DNA of 59,772 nucleotides from a virus. The DNA is taken from IMG/VR virus record IMGVR_UViG_3300042319_001458, positions 1-59,772 of that record; one strand, written 5' to 3'. Position numbers and translations under genes: made by a program. Below the pieces are notes generated by a model. It searched no databases. It was given only the letters and a program-made list of their open reading frames with translations, and was not told the origin of the DNA. Positions 15,486-24,509 of this stretch are shown here, piece after piece (positions within the stretch are counted from its first letter, which is position 1; the number at the start of each line of letters is the position of its first letter).

Positions 15486-18317
15486 TTAGAACTTCCCATC
15501 TTGTTCGAAGCGATACCGCATGGCTCCAAGACGCCAGAAAGTTCCTGTTTCATTTAAATCGCTTTGTATCTTTATCGACAAAAGGCGGCCGCGGAAACGA
15601 GGAGAGATAAATTCTGTGTCTATTGATATGTTGTAAGGACCATATGTTCTTGGCGTCTGACCAGGATAGTCCGTCACATAGAATGTAAGCAGTATATGCG
15701 CATTCTGGTTGCCATTGTAGAGGCCCCATTTCATGTCAGGCCATACTTGATCAACGAACAATTTAAATTCGCCATCAGAGATAACAAAGTAACCAGTCTG
15801 GAATGAGCTCTCCATAGCTTGGCCGTCAGCATCTTGGCCTATTTCATGCTGGTAAATATAATAAGTTCCTTGATCATCTATGCCAGCGCCGATTGGCGGA
15901 CCAAGAACAGACTGATTGATCCAAGCCGTTCTTGAAAGCGTGCCAAAGTCCCACTGACGAAGAGCAATATTATATTTAACGTAAGCGTTTACTTCGCCGC
16001 CGTTACTCAGCGTTGGATAATACCAAGTAATTTCACTAAAGCGCGAATTAGGCGCAACGCGGATCTTGTCCAAATTGCTTGTATCTAAGTCTTGGAAAAT
16101 CACGTCCCAAATAGGGCATGAAATTATTTCAACGCCACTTGAGCCGAGCATAAAGAACTGGCTTTGGCTCATCCAATAAACAATGCCGTTCATGGATGCA
16201 GCTGCCTTACGCGAGATAAGGCCGCAACCTGTGCCGACTTCGTTGAACTGGTAGACGTAAGGAGGGCCAACATATTGCATGGCCCATACAGCTAAATCGG
16301 TCCAAACAAGACCTTGTTGCGGGCCTTGGATACAGCCAACAACTCGAGAACCGCGTGGCAAACGATATGATCCGGCTTGATTAGTCGGCAGAGCAATCCA
16401 TGATGTGTAATCATTAACATCACACCAGCGAATCAACAATGGATCTTGAATGCCAGTAAATGTAGAGCCCCAGGCAATAATTTGACGCTGAGGCATGGCG
16501 ACAAACATGCCGTCATTTACAGGAGGGGCTTCTGCAATAATTGAAGCGAGAGAAGAGCCTGTATCTGGGCTCCAAATAAATATGCCATCTCCCACAGGAC
16601 ATGACAGGAAATCTGATCCCCAGTTGTCCAGCGTCCATTCTGTGACAGTAATCGGTGCGCCAGCTGTTGTAAGATTGGTAACAGTTCCTGCGACTGTCTG
16701 AGATCCAGTCGTTGTGCCTGCAAAGGTAATCTGATTCGTTGCTGGTATTGAGGTGACTGTATAAAGGCCGTTGTATCCCGTTGGCGTTACGCCGCTTATT
16801 AAAGCCTGATCGCCAACATTAAATAAATTTGTTGAATTATATGTGATCGTAACGACAGAACCTGTTCCAGACGTTGCCGTTGTCGCTGCAGATGGACTTG
16901 GCGGGATAACGCCATTTCCAAAACCGCCAACGCCATATCCGCCAACGCCAAATCCTGTGCCGGTCGGAAGAGGAGCAGGTGAGCGATAAACAACAATGTC
17001 AGCAAAGCCTGCATTCGAAAGAGCGTATGTGACAAGTAGCGTGCAGGATTGCAGCCCTGTAGAAACGACAGTTGTCGTTGCGTTTAAATATTTTATTTCT
17101 GTGTATGTTGATGTCGTTGATACATCTACAACGCGTGTATTGGTTGCATTATATCCAGCCGTTGGACAGTTTTCGATCGTTATAGAATCGCCTCTTGTTA
17201 CGCCATATCCCAGCGGAACGCGAACGGATGCCACTGTTCCAGTGCCCTCAAAATATATTGGCGTTGCTCTTGTCGCCGTATTATCAGCGCCAATACTAAA
17301 TTGCGTTGTCGCGTTAGCACCGTTTTCATCGCCAACATTCAAGACGGTATAATTACCAAGAAGGCGAACCGTGCCGGCATCAACGGCATCAATTACTGGA
17401 AATATATCTCCAGCCTGATAATTATGATTGGGGAAATATACATAAACTATCGATTGTTCATTCGTAAATCTGAACACAGGCATATCGCCCAAGCCAGGAT
17501 TTACTGACGCTGAATTAGTAACGGCAGGCTGAGGATCGCCTAAAGCATCTCGAGCAGTGATTTGAAAGTTATTTATGCTGACATATTGCGTTCTATACAA
17601 ACCAAATAAAACAATGCCACCAACGCTTATTGGCGTTTTAATATAAATTGAACTGTAGCTATTAAGATTAGAGCCCGGGATATAAACATCTACCGTTGCA
17701 GATCCAGCTCTTGTAACAAAGCCGTTGCCATAGCCTACGCTTCCGCCCGTAGCCGTAGCGGCCGCAAGTGTGGAGATTGTAAATTGAAACTGATTATAGG
17801 CAGGAACTGCCGTTACAACGAATGATCCGTTGTAATAGGAATCTGACATGCCAGTAATATAAATGTAATCGCCTATCTCAAAGAAATGATAGCCCGTAAT
17901 CGTTATTGTCGCCGTTGAGCCAGAAGCGGCACCAGTGCAGGCAAAGAAAAACGGCGTATAAATACTTGCAGACTGCGTATAAATGCCAAGATCAAGTTCA
18001 GTGATTGTTGGCGTTAAAACTTCTCTCTGGCCGTTTGAAATAACAGAAAGACCAGCGCCGTTATTTGCATCGCCTTCTGCGCCTACGCCAAGATATGTTG
18101 TCGCGTTTGTATCTTCCCATGCCCATAGAGCCCTGACGACAGTTGGAAGAGCGGCATTAAAATATTTAACCCATCCGCCTAGCTTTTGAACAAGCGCAAT
18201 ATTCTGCTTATCAGGGACAAAACGTATAAGATTGCTTTCAGATATCGCGGCTTCGTTTAATGCAAGCGTGCGATTCTGATCTACGCCAGGGATAAGCTTT
18301 AGCGTTGAATGCGGCAT
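15486..18317 (-). CDS. Tail tube / stabilisation protein (T7 gp12 or P22 gp10 type)
   Basis: 943 aa. The N-terminal 'LKLIPGVDQNRTLALNEAAISESNLIRFVPDK' and 'VQKLGGWVKYF' follow the pattern of podovirus packaged-DNA stabilisation and tail nozzle proteins ('PGV..-rT..-lNe-....NliRf.......kLGGW'). The middle contains several Ser/Thr-rich beta inserts ('GYNGLYTVTSIPATNQITFAG'), and the C-terminal third returns to the nozzle core ('WYYPTLSNGGEVNAYVKYNIALRQWDFG'). It forms the tail tube or nozzle below the connector. The inserted beta domains make it longer than usual. Confidence 0.75.
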   Translation of the reverse strand: MPHSTLKLIPGVDQNRTLALNEAAISESNLIRFVPDKQNIALVQKLGGWVKYFNAALPTVVRALWAWEDTNATTYLGVGAEGDANNGAGLSVISNGQREVLTPTITELDLGIYTQSASIYTPFFFACTGAASGSTATITITGYHFFEIGDYIYITGMSDSYYNGSFVVTAVPAYNQFQFTISTLAAATATGGSVGYGNGFVTRAGSATVDVYIPGSNLNSYSSIYIKTPISVGGIVLFGLYRTQYVSINNFQITARDALGDPQPAVTNSASVNPGLGDMPVFRFTNEQSIVYVYFPNHNYQAGDIFPVIDAVDAGTVRLLGNYTVLNVGDENGANATTQFSIGADNTATRATPIYFEGTGTVASVRVPLGYGVTRGDSITIENCPTAGYNATNTRVVDVSTTSTYTEIKYLNATTTVVSTGLQSCTLLVTYALSNAGFADIVVYRSPAPLPTGTGFGVGGYGVGGFGNGVIPPSPSAATTATSGTGSVVTITYNSTNLFNVGDQALISGVTPTGYNGLYTVTSIPATNQITFAGTTTGSQTVAGTVTNLTTAGAPITVTEWTLDNWGSDFLSCPVGDGIFIWSPDTGSSLASIIAEAPPVNDGMFVAMPQRQIIAWGSTFTGIQDPLLIRWCDVNDYTSWIALPTNQAGSYRLPRGSRVVGCIQGPQQGLVWTDLAVWAMQYVGPPYVYQFNEVGTGCGLISRKAAASMNGIVYWMSQSQFFMLGSSGVEIISCPIWDVIFQDLDTSNLDKIRVAPNSRFSEITWYYPTLSNGGEVNAYVKYNIALRQWDFGTLSRTAWINQSVLGPPIGAGIDDQGTYYIYQHEIGQDADGQAMESSFQTGYFVISDGEFKLFVDQVWPDMKWGLYNGNQNAHILLTFYVTDYPGQTPRTYGPYNISIDTEFISPRFRGRLLSIKIQSDLNETGTFWRLGAMRYRFEQDGKF

Positions 18318-18322
18318 CTATA

Positions 18323-19132
18323 TCACCGTGTCGGCGTAGCGGTTGTAGAAGTGCTTTGCGATGACCACGCAGCCGCCTCGAACTTCTTGCGGTTTTCTTC
18401 AGACATCGCGCTCTTCAACAGTGTTTGATACTGCGTCTCATATGTGATTGGCATTTGTGGATCATTGCCTAGCGCGCTTGAGAAGTTGCGCTGATAGGCA
18501 GCAATATAGATCATGCTTGCCAATATCATTAATTCAGGCAGGTAAAGACTGATAAATGTTGTCGTCGTTGTGCTTGCAAAATTAGGATATGCAGCACCTG
18601 TATAGGTTATATAATTTGCCAAGAATGTTGCATCAGACGCACCAGGGCCAAGGCTCTGTGGGCGATAAGTTCCAACTAATTCGACAGTGTAATTTTGATC
18701 AGGGAAGGGTCCGACGTAAAAAGTATAATCATCGAACGGGCAGAAATATTTTGGCATCGCCGTGTAGGTGTAATCACCATAGACGGCGTCTAGAAATTCT
18801 TTTGTCGTCGGCAAAAGAGGATATCGTATTGCCGCGTTAGGGTCAGACACGCCGATCGGCGTTAAGACGTTAATCTGCTCGGGCACAACAAATGTGCCGG
18901 CTGGGACAGATAGCTGCCGATTGCCCGTGGTGAGCGTGTAGGACGTGGTCGAGATTGACGTGAACAGAAAGTCGAGATCTCGATATATTCTATTTTCGGC
19001 GTAGGAAATCATCGCCGGGAGGATGGTCAAAAAATTAGGGTCAGTCGTATCGACGACTGCCATCGTAGCTATTTGGTTCAAATAGTTCGCGCCCGTAGCC
19101 GGCGTGCCGTTAAAGCTAAGACCTGTCGTCAT
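18323..19132 (-). CDS. Tail tubular / head-tail adaptor protein
   Basis: 269 aa. 'PNFLTILPAMISYAENRIYRDLDFLFT' is the early helix typical of podovirus tail-tube A type proteins (it places helices that contact the portal or adaptor), followed by 'GNRQLSVPAGTFVVPEQINVLTP' strands and 'YPLLPTTKEFLDAVYGD'. The C-terminus is Ser/Thr-rich. It is immediately upstream of the 943-aa nozzle protein, the same order as T7 gp11-gp12. A second adaptor-like gene lies at 32404. Confidence 0.7.
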   Translation of the reverse strand: MTTGLSFNGTPATGANYLNQIATMAVVDTTDPNFLTILPAMISYAENRIYRDLDFLFTSISTTSYTLTTGNRQLSVPAGTFVVPEQINVLTPIGVSDPNAAIRYPLLPTTKEFLDAVYGDYTYTAMPKYFCPFDDYTFYVGPFPDQNYTVELVGTYRPQSLGPGASDATFLANYITYTGAAYPNFASTTTTTFISLYLPELMILASMIYIAAYQRNFSSALGNDPQMPITYETQYQTLLKSAMSEENRKKFEAAAWSSQSTSTTATPTR

Positions 19133-19181
19133 CTAGAACCCCATAATTTAGGGCAGTTTACCATAAGACAGGGCCCGAAAG

Positions 19182-19415
19182 CTACTTGCGACCCCATCCG
19201 CATAGTTCCTTTCCGATCCGGTTGTGCTCTTTGGCTTCCCAGATCGTTGCGTCTGTGTCTTTTGAGCTCCAGTAAATGGGTTTTGCTGTTGCGCAAAATG
19301 TCGCCTGCTCGCTAATCGGGGCGTCTAAACCCGTCGTCGTCGCGCACCCCGCCAGGATTAAGCTGACGCTCGCGCTCAACAGCCAGACGGGCTTCAAGGG
19401 CTTTATGTGCCGCAT
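19182..19415 (-). CDS. o-spanin (Rz1-like outer-membrane lipoprotein)
   Basis: 77 aa. The N-terminus has a basic start and hydrophobic run ending in the lipobox 'LILAGC' (Cys24). The mature part contains 'FCATAKPIYWSSKDTDATIWEAKEHNR', a pattern seen in alphaproteobacterial phage Rz1-type proteins. It overlaps the i-spanin gene by 104 bases in another frame, the classic nested Rz/Rz1 arrangement. It would span the periplasm with the i-spanin and disrupt the outer membrane at lysis. Confidence 0.85.
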   Translation of the reverse strand: MRHIKPLKPVWLLSASVSLILAGCATTTGLDAPISEQATFCATAKPIYWSSKDTDATIWEAKEHNRIGKELCGWGRK

Positions 19416-19551
19416 CTATCTGCGCCTTTAAGTCTGCCACCTGTTGCTGCGTCTTACCTGCATCAACAAGGTTCTTGGCATAAAGCCAATCAAACATCTT
19501 ACCGGCAGCCGCAAATAGGCTGCCAATAACCGTCAGGATTGCGTAGATCAT
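19312..19551 (-). CDS. i-spanin (Rz-like)
   Basis: 79 aa. An N-terminal transmembrane helix ('IYAILTVIGSLFAAAG') is followed by a coiled-coil periplasmic segment ('QQQVADLKAQIDAAHKALEARLAVERERQ'). The start overlaps the upstream small membrane gene by ATGA, and the downstream half overlaps the o-spanin gene. The topology and the nesting match Rz-type inner-membrane spanins. Confidence 0.85.
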   Translation of the reverse strand: MIYAILTVIGSLFAAAGKMFDWLYAKNLVDAGKTQQQVADLKAQIDAAHKALEARLAVERERQLNPGGVRDDDGFRRPD

Positions 19552-19718
19552 TTACCGACTACGTTAAAGTCTTTAGCGAAAACAAGACCGACGCCGATCA
19601 GCGCATTCTGAAGAGTTGGCCAATCAATGGTTTTAGTTTGCCAAGCTTGAATGCCGACCGTGATCAGTGCAAAAATGCCAGGGATAGTCGTAAGAAGATT
19701 TCTAAAAATACCGCTCAT
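19548..19718 (-). CDS. Small membrane protein, holin candidate (56 aa)
   Basis: Starts at 19718 after AGGAGAGACTA and ends in an ATGA overlap with the i-spanin gene. The sequence has a hydrophobic first helix ('NLLTTIPGIFALITVGIQAW'), a polar loop ('QTKTIDWPTLQ') and a second moderately hydrophobic helix ('NALIGVGLVFAKDF'). It lies between endolysin and spanins, the usual place for a holin. One or two spans are possible; a holin role is inferred from position. Confidence 0.7.
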   Translation of the reverse strand: MSGIFRNLLTTIPGIFALITVGIQAWQTKTIDWPTLQNALIGVGLVFAKDFNVVGK

Positions 19719-19727
19719 TAGTCTCTC

Positions 19728-20231
19728 CTACTTAGTCAAAGCCAAAATTTGATTCTTTACATCAGCTATTCTTGCGGACCAGCCCTTGCCGAATGTTGAC
19801 CAAATCGACAGGCTTTGCATGAATGCAAGGCGCTTATTGGTCACGGCCATTGCGACGAAAGTCTTGGTGGCCTGTATCGTCTGAGGCCCAATCTGGCCAT
19901 CTTGCGTGACGCCAACTACTGCTTGCAGATATTTGGCCGCTCTTGATACGCCGCTATTCACTGCAAAATCGAACACAGCAAAATCAACGCCAGAGGGCAA
20001 ATCATCTCCAGAAATAGCATCCCAGTATTGCTGTTTATAAATTGCCGCCACAGCTGCATCGCTGATGTTGCGAACGCTTTGGGTTGGGAGACCATTTTTC
20101 TTTTGCCAAGCGTCATAGACCGCTTGCGTAATTCCTTTGTTAGTAGGGCCGCCCGGATCTTTCGGATGGTCGACATAGCCGCCCTCATACTTTAAAACTT
20201 GTTTAAGAGCTTGCGGATAATTTTCCTTCAT
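19728..20231 (-). CDS. Endolysin, GH108 N-acetylmuramidase
   Basis: 167 aa. 'QVLKYEGGYVDHPKDPGGPTNKGIT' is the GH108 signature, with catalytic Glu16 in 'YEGGY'. 'IYKQQYWDAISGDDLPSGVDFAVFDFAVNSG' is the conserved second half, and the C-terminal 'VGVTQDGQIGPQTIQATK' is the peptidoglycan-binding-like PG_binding_3 region. It cuts the glycan backbone of peptidoglycan at lysis. There is no signal peptide, so it depends on a holin. It overlaps the small membrane gene upstream by ATGA. Confidence 0.93.
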   Translation of the reverse strand: MKENYPQALKQVLKYEGGYVDHPKDPGGPTNKGITQAVYDAWQKKNGLPTQSVRNISDAAVAAIYKQQYWDAISGDDLPSGVDFAVFDFAVNSGVSRAAKYLQAVVGVTQDGQIGPQTIQATKTFVAMAVTNKRLAFMQSLSIWSTFGKGWSARIADVKNQILALTK

Positions 20232-20461
20232 TTGTCGGCCTTATCGTCTAACTTATCGAATATTTTACCAAGCATTTCTTTTACTTCTTTCATAGCTTCG
20301 GCAAACTCATCCTTGCGCAAATAATGGCTTGGAAGCTCAACCTCAATCTTATGAATGTCTTCTTTAAGCTCTTTGACTGCTACCCATAACTCTCTGGCAA
20401 ACCATCCAAAAACAGCTATTGCCGCGCCAACGCCAAGGTTAAGGATATTTTGAAAGTCCAT
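20228..20461 (-). CDS. Single-span membrane protein with coiled coil; second holin or antiholin candidate
   Basis: 77 aa from ATG 20461, which shares one base with the stop of the glycosyltransferase gene. Residues ~6-22 are hydrophobic ('NLGVGAAIAVFGWFARELW'), followed by a charged helix ('VKELKEDIHKIEVELPSHYLRKDEFAEAMKEVKEML'). Such proteins sit directly before endolysins in alphaproteobacterial phages. With the 56-aa protein at 19548 this gives two membrane proteins around one endolysin, so one may be holin and the other antiholin. Not provable here. Confidence 0.65.
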   Translation of the reverse strand: MDFQNILNLGVGAAIAVFGWFARELWVAVKELKEDIHKIEVELPSHYLRKDEFAEAMKEVKEMLGKIFDKLDDKADK

Positions 20462-22194
20462 TATTCTTTCTCGCCCGTATACCACAGGAGATTCTCCTGT
20501 AGTCGCTTGTCGTCTGGATCAAGCTCACAGGCGAGCCTGCCCTGTTCTATCGCCGCTTCCTTCAGCCCAAGACGATACGCGGCAATTGCGGCGTGATCGT
20601 GCGGGAGGGCTCCCCAAGAAGATGGGTCAGTAGTATAAACTAATTCTTTATTTTTGATAGATAGGGCGCGCATCGCAGTCCCATAACTTTCCGCCCATTT
20701 GTTCTGTTCATAATATAATTTAGTCAGCGCCACCCAAGGCTCGCGCGTGTGTGGCGCTTCAGCAGCCGCCTTGTGATACCAGCCTTCAGCCGTCGCTTGA
20801 TCTCCAAGCGCCGCATAGCATTGGCCCAAGACGCGCATGGCGTAGCAGCGATCGTTGACCCAAGTCGCTTCTGGCATTTTCAGATAGCGGTTGAGCGCCT
20901 CAATCGCCTCTTCATAGCGGTTATAGAAATAGAGCTCACGCGCATAATAGAAGGCGTTTCGTGGGCAGTGTGGATCTTCTTTGACCGATAGCTCCAGCGT
21001 TTCCATATAATGACCCCTGCTTTTTGTGGGGTCAGGATGATGCGTTATGAGCAAAAAGTCAGTGTGCGCCCACACTTCGTTAATCCTCAGATCAGCCCTT
21101 ATGTGCTCATGGCAGGGATGGTGCCAGTAATAGCCGTGACGGGCGTGGATCTTTTCTGAGTAGAAAACGATCCCCAAGCTCCAATCAAACTTATAGCGTA
21201 AGTGCGTCGTCTCAGGCGTCCAAACGCGTTCTATTTCCTCCCGCCAGCCGGGTTCCATAACCTCATCCGCGTCAAGACAAATGCAGACGTCCATATCGCG
21301 AGGAATAAGAGCAAGAGAGGCATTACGCGCATGATCGAAGCGCCAAGGCGTAACGCAGATCTCATGAACGGTGACACCGTTTTCCTTTGCGATCTTTACT
21401 GTATCATCCGTTGATCCAGTATCGGCAATGAGCATCATGTCAGCATCTCGTGCTGAGTCGGCCCATCTTTTTATGAATTGATCTTCATTTTTTGTTATTG
21501 TGTAGACTGCGATCTTTAATTTCTTTTCCATCTTTTTTCTGGCCCCTTCTCCAAAAAATAGATCCAAATATTGTGGGCGGTTCTTTATCAGCCACGGCAT
21601 GGCGTCGTCATGCAGCTTCTGCGTGTTTTGTCCTAATGTCTGCGAGCCTGCGTGATGCACATAAGCGCGAGAAATATAATGCGTGTATCCTTTCGCATTT
21701 AAATCCTCGCACATGACGTCGTCGCTATACCATTCAATTGGCGGCAGGAATGTATCCTCATACATTTTTTTAGATAGATAATGGAATATTGGGCTTAGTC
21801 TTTTGATTGGGCGGCATTCATGCTCCCAAGACCATTTGCCATATTCTAATTTGTCTGATGGCGATTGCTGATAGCGTATATTTTGTGTGTAGCGCGTGAA
21901 GTCAGTGTGTGCCGCGACAAAGCCTAGTTTATCGCCGTGTATGGCTTTTAGATTTTCAATATCCTCACATAGCAAGCGATAGCTATCGGGCGTTAAAACC
22001 AGATCATCAGCGCAGACGATTACTTCATCATATTCTTGAAAAGCTATTTTAAGCGCAAAGTCATATGATTTGGCGGATGTCTCTTGCTTTGGGCTGTATA
22101 TTAGATGCGGGACATCAGGCGCGTATGCTTTGATGCTTGCCCGTAGAACGGGCAGACATTTTCCGTCCACTGTGCAAGTGACAATTGGAAGCAC
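20461..22194 (-). CDS. Double glycosyltransferase with TPR repeats
   Basis: 577 aa in three parts. Residues 1-220 look like a GT-A-type domain ('VIVCADDLVLTP', 'WYSDDVMCEDLNAKGYTHYISRAYVHH'). Residues ~225-400 are a GT2-type domain: 'AVYTITKNEDQFIKRW', 'IADTGSTDDTVKIAKENG' and the DXD-like 'CLDADEVMEPGW' (around residue 308). Residues ~400-577 carry TPR-like helices ('CYAMRVLGQCYAALGDQATAEGWYHKAAAE'). It probably transfers a sugar to a protein or glycan. It lies between glycine-rich fibre genes and the lysis cassette, so a virion fibre or host surface glycan is the likely target. Both sugar and target are unknown. Confidence 0.75.
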   Translation of the reverse strand: MLPIVTCTVDGKCLPVLRASIKAYAPDVPHLIYSPKQETSAKSYDFALKIAFQEYDEVIVCADDLVLTPDSYRLLCEDIENLKAIHGDKLGFVAAHTDFTRYTQNIRYQQSPSDKLEYGKWSWEHECRPIKRLSPIFHYLSKKMYEDTFLPPIEWYSDDVMCEDLNAKGYTHYISRAYVHHAGSQTLGQNTQKLHDDAMPWLIKNRPQYLDLFFGEGARKKMEKKLKIAVYTITKNEDQFIKRWADSARDADMMLIADTGSTDDTVKIAKENGVTVHEICVTPWRFDHARNASLALIPRDMDVCICLDADEVMEPGWREEIERVWTPETTHLRYKFDWSLGIVFYSEKIHARHGYYWHHPCHEHIRADLRINEVWAHTDFLLITHHPDPTKSRGHYMETLELSVKEDPHCPRNAFYYARELYFYNRYEEAIEALNRYLKMPEATWVNDRCYAMRVLGQCYAALGDQATAEGWYHKAAAEAPHTREPWVALTKLYYEQNKWAESYGTAMRALSIKNKELVYTTDPSSWGALPHDHAAIAAYRLGLKEAAIEQGRLACELDPDDKRLQENLLWYTGEKE

Positions 22195-22221
22195 ATTCTC
22201 CCCCTTCTGAGAATGTTGATA

Positions 22222-23910
22222 TTAATTGAACTTGATGATGACTACGCCAGAGCCGCCGATGCCGCCGTTGTAGGCACCAGAAGCCCCGCCACCACCACCG
22301 CCTCCTGTGTTTGCTGTGCCGGATACACCATTGGTTGATGTTCCATTTCCGCCACCACCTGATCCACCCAAACCACCAGAAGCAGTTCCTCCACCACCAC
22401 CGCCGCCAGCATAAGTAACAGATGGCCCAGTAATTGTAGAAGCCTGTCCTGCGCCACCTGCGCCACCAACATTACCCGGCGCAGGAGCCGTTGCTCCAGC
22501 TGCGAAGGCTCCACCGCCACCGCCGCCGTTTACATAAGCATTAGGATTAGTTGCTACTGTGTTGCCACCAGTAAAACCTTGATATGCAACAGCTGGAGCA
22601 CCGTTGCCACCAGCAGATGGCGCAGGAGGCGTATTACCAGCACCGCCAGTATAAACAGTCGTTTGAAAATTATTTACTCCACCGCCGCCGCCAGACCCGC
22701 CTGCTGTTCCGTTTTGATTAGATCCACCCCCACCACCGCCGCCAGCTGATGTGATTGCTGGAGAAAATCCGCCGGGGCCAGAAATAGAGGAGCTTCCGCC
22801 TGCGCTTCCGCCGCCACCGCCTGCACCCAAAGCGCCGCCAGCGCCGACCGTAATAGTATAAGAAGATCCAGCCGTTACAGCTGCGGCAGTTCCCGTTCTA
22901 AACCCGCCTGCTCCACCGCCGCCCCATCCTCCTCCACCACCACCAGCGACAACAAGGTAATCAATTGATGTGCAGCCAGCAGGTATCGTCACCGTTCCCG
23001 ATGAATAGAAAATGGCGACGTTGTTTGAAATTGGTTGCTGATATGAAAGTATGACTATGCCGGAGCCGCCGTTACCGCCATTAAATGCCGTTCCTCCGTT
23101 ATTACCGCCGCCGCCGCCGCCGCCGCCAGTATTAACACTGCCAACAGACCCGGCAGATCCGGCAGATCCACCTGCTCCGCCGCCGCCTGACCCCCCTGAC
23201 CCAGCCGTGCCAGATATATAAATGCCGCCACCGCCACCGCCCGCATAAGTTGTAGGTGTTCCTGATATAGATGACGAAGATCCATCGCCACCATTGCCGG
23301 TGCCTGTTGTTTTACCAACCGCACCAACTGTGCCCATGCCACCACCACCGCCGCCTGTGCCGCCAGCCGCTCCAGTGCCGCTATTACCTCCTGCTTTGCC
23401 TGCGCCTGTAGCAGATCCTCCAGTGCCACCGCCACCGCCTGCACCGCCGCCAGAACCACCGCTACGGCCATTCAAATTAGTAGAATAAGCACCGCCGCCG
23501 CCGCCGCCTATTGATGTTACAGAAGAAAAAACACATGAGCCGCCGTCTGTGCCAGCGGCATTTGTTGTCGCTCCACCGGCACCCCCGGCGTTTATAGTTA
23601 CTGTATAAGGTGTTCCGGCGCTAACGGATAAAGATCCGCTTTTCATTTCACCTGAACCGCCGCCGCCGCCGACGTTATTTCCGCCGCCGCCGCCGCTCCC
23701 CACAACTAAATAATCAACCGTTGAAACGCCTGTGGGGCAAACCCAATTGCCTGAAGCAGTAAATGACTGAATAATAGTCGCAGTCGGCAAAGGCCAAATT
23801 CCTTGGCTGCGATAAATTTGCTGCGCCAATAAAGACCAAACGCCGGATGCAACAGTTGTTGTTGGCGTATTGTTAGGGCCAAGAACGCCGCCGTTCAGTC
23901 TGCGTGACAT
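22222..23910 (-). CDS. Glycine-rich adhesin 1 (two tandem domains)
   Basis: 562 aa. Two copies of one ~270-aa unit: each starts with a 'G-(C/V)-(T/S)-(T/S)-(V/I)-D-Y-L-V-V' strand, then poly-Gly/Ser loops. The C-terminus ends 'GGSGVVIIKFN', shared with the two related proteins at 25776 and 27976. The unit resembles glycine-rich tip adhesins, in which poly-Gly sandwiches present variable loops. The start is the TAATG junction with the gene upstream (23910). Likely receptor binding. Confidence 0.8.
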   Translation of the reverse strand: MSRRLNGGVLGPNNTPTTTVASGVWSLLAQQIYRSQGIWPLPTATIIQSFTASGNWVCPTGVSTVDYLVVGSGGGGGNNVGGGGGSGEMKSGSLSVSAGTPYTVTINAGGAGGATTNAAGTDGGSCVFSSVTSIGGGGGGAYSTNLNGRSGGSGGGAGGGGGTGGSATGAGKAGGNSGTGAAGGTGGGGGGMGTVGAVGKTTGTGNGGDGSSSSISGTPTTYAGGGGGGIYISGTAGSGGSGGGGAGGSAGSAGSVGSVNTGGGGGGGGNNGGTAFNGGNGGSGIVILSYQQPISNNVAIFYSSGTVTIPAGCTSIDYLVVAGGGGGGWGGGGAGGFRTGTAAAVTAGSSYTITVGAGGALGAGGGGGSAGGSSSISGPGGFSPAITSAGGGGGGGSNQNGTAGGSGGGGGVNNFQTTVYTGGAGNTPPAPSAGGNGAPAVAYQGFTGGNTVATNPNAYVNGGGGGGAFAAGATAPAPGNVGGAGGAGQASTITGPSVTYAGGGGGGGTASGGLGGSGGGGNGTSTNGVSGTANTGGGGGGGASGAYNGGIGGSGVVIIKFN

Positions 23911-24299
23911 TAGGAAATGTCCTCATAAGAAACAGTGTAGGAGATTGCGCTGCCGGTTCCTGATGTCACAGATATGCAGGCGTTTTCCATCAAATAAATG
24001 CCGTTAGTTTTTTCAATAACAACTAATGAAGCATTGGCAGGAACAGTAACGGCTGTGCAAATTGGATACGCAGTTCCACCAGATGGCGCACTACCTTGCA
24101 CCGTTGCATTTGAGTAATACGAAACTGTGGTAGTTGCTGCTGAACCTGTATTATTCGAAGCAACTAAGCTTTCGATTTTAAAAACCTTGCCAGAAGACGC
24201 GGCATTATTCAGCAACGAAACTGCGCTTGTGCCGCTGGGCGTAAGGTAAGTTGTAACGCCAAGAATAGTCGTGACGTTAACAATATTAGGATTGGCCAT
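23910..24299 (-). CDS. Small fibre or tail-associated protein, 129 aa
   Basis: Strand-rich, Thr/Ser/Ala-rich protein ('ILGVTTYLTPSGTSAVSLLNNAASSGKVFKIESLVASN') similar to small virion proteins found before fibre genes in marine phages. Ends with 'ISYTVSYEDIS'. It is joined to adhesin 1 by a TAATG overlap, so both are probably translated together. It may connect or cap the adhesin. Function inferred from position. Confidence 0.65.
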   Translation of the reverse strand: MANPNIVNVTTILGVTTYLTPSGTSAVSLLNNAASSGKVFKIESLVASNNTGSAATTTVSYYSNATVQGSAPSGGTAYPICTAVTVPANASLVVIEKTNGIYLMENACISVTSGTGSAISYTVSYEDIS

Positions 24300-24300
24300 T

Positions 24301-24507
24301 TTATCCTCCGAAGACTATCGACATCGCCACGGAGAAGCCGGTCGTGGAGACGGTTCCGGTAGCAGCCGGAAGTGTGAGCGTGTTTGTTCCAGCAACAGCC
24401 GGGGCTTTTACTGCTACCGTGCCGCTAGAAGAGCCGTTAAAATTGACGACAGCCGTCGCAGTTGCAGGAAGATCAACGCCCGTAGTTCCATTTAACGTAA
24501 GAGGCAT
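24301..24507 (-). CDS. Short fibre-repeat protein, 68 aa
   Basis: Starts 'MPLTLNGTTGVDLPATATAVVNFNGSSSGTVAVKAPAVAG' and is built from the same 'GT-N-TLTLPAATGT' repeat seen in the 204-aa fibre protein at 27305 and in many tail fibres. It is only one repeat long, so it may be a remnant or a short linker. Good start and stop, flanked closely by genes on both sides. Confidence 0.6.
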   Translation of the reverse strand: MPLTLNGTTGVDLPATATAVVNFNGSSSGTVAVKAPAVAGTNTLTLPAATGTVSTTGFSVAMSIVFGG

Positions 24508-24509
24508 AA

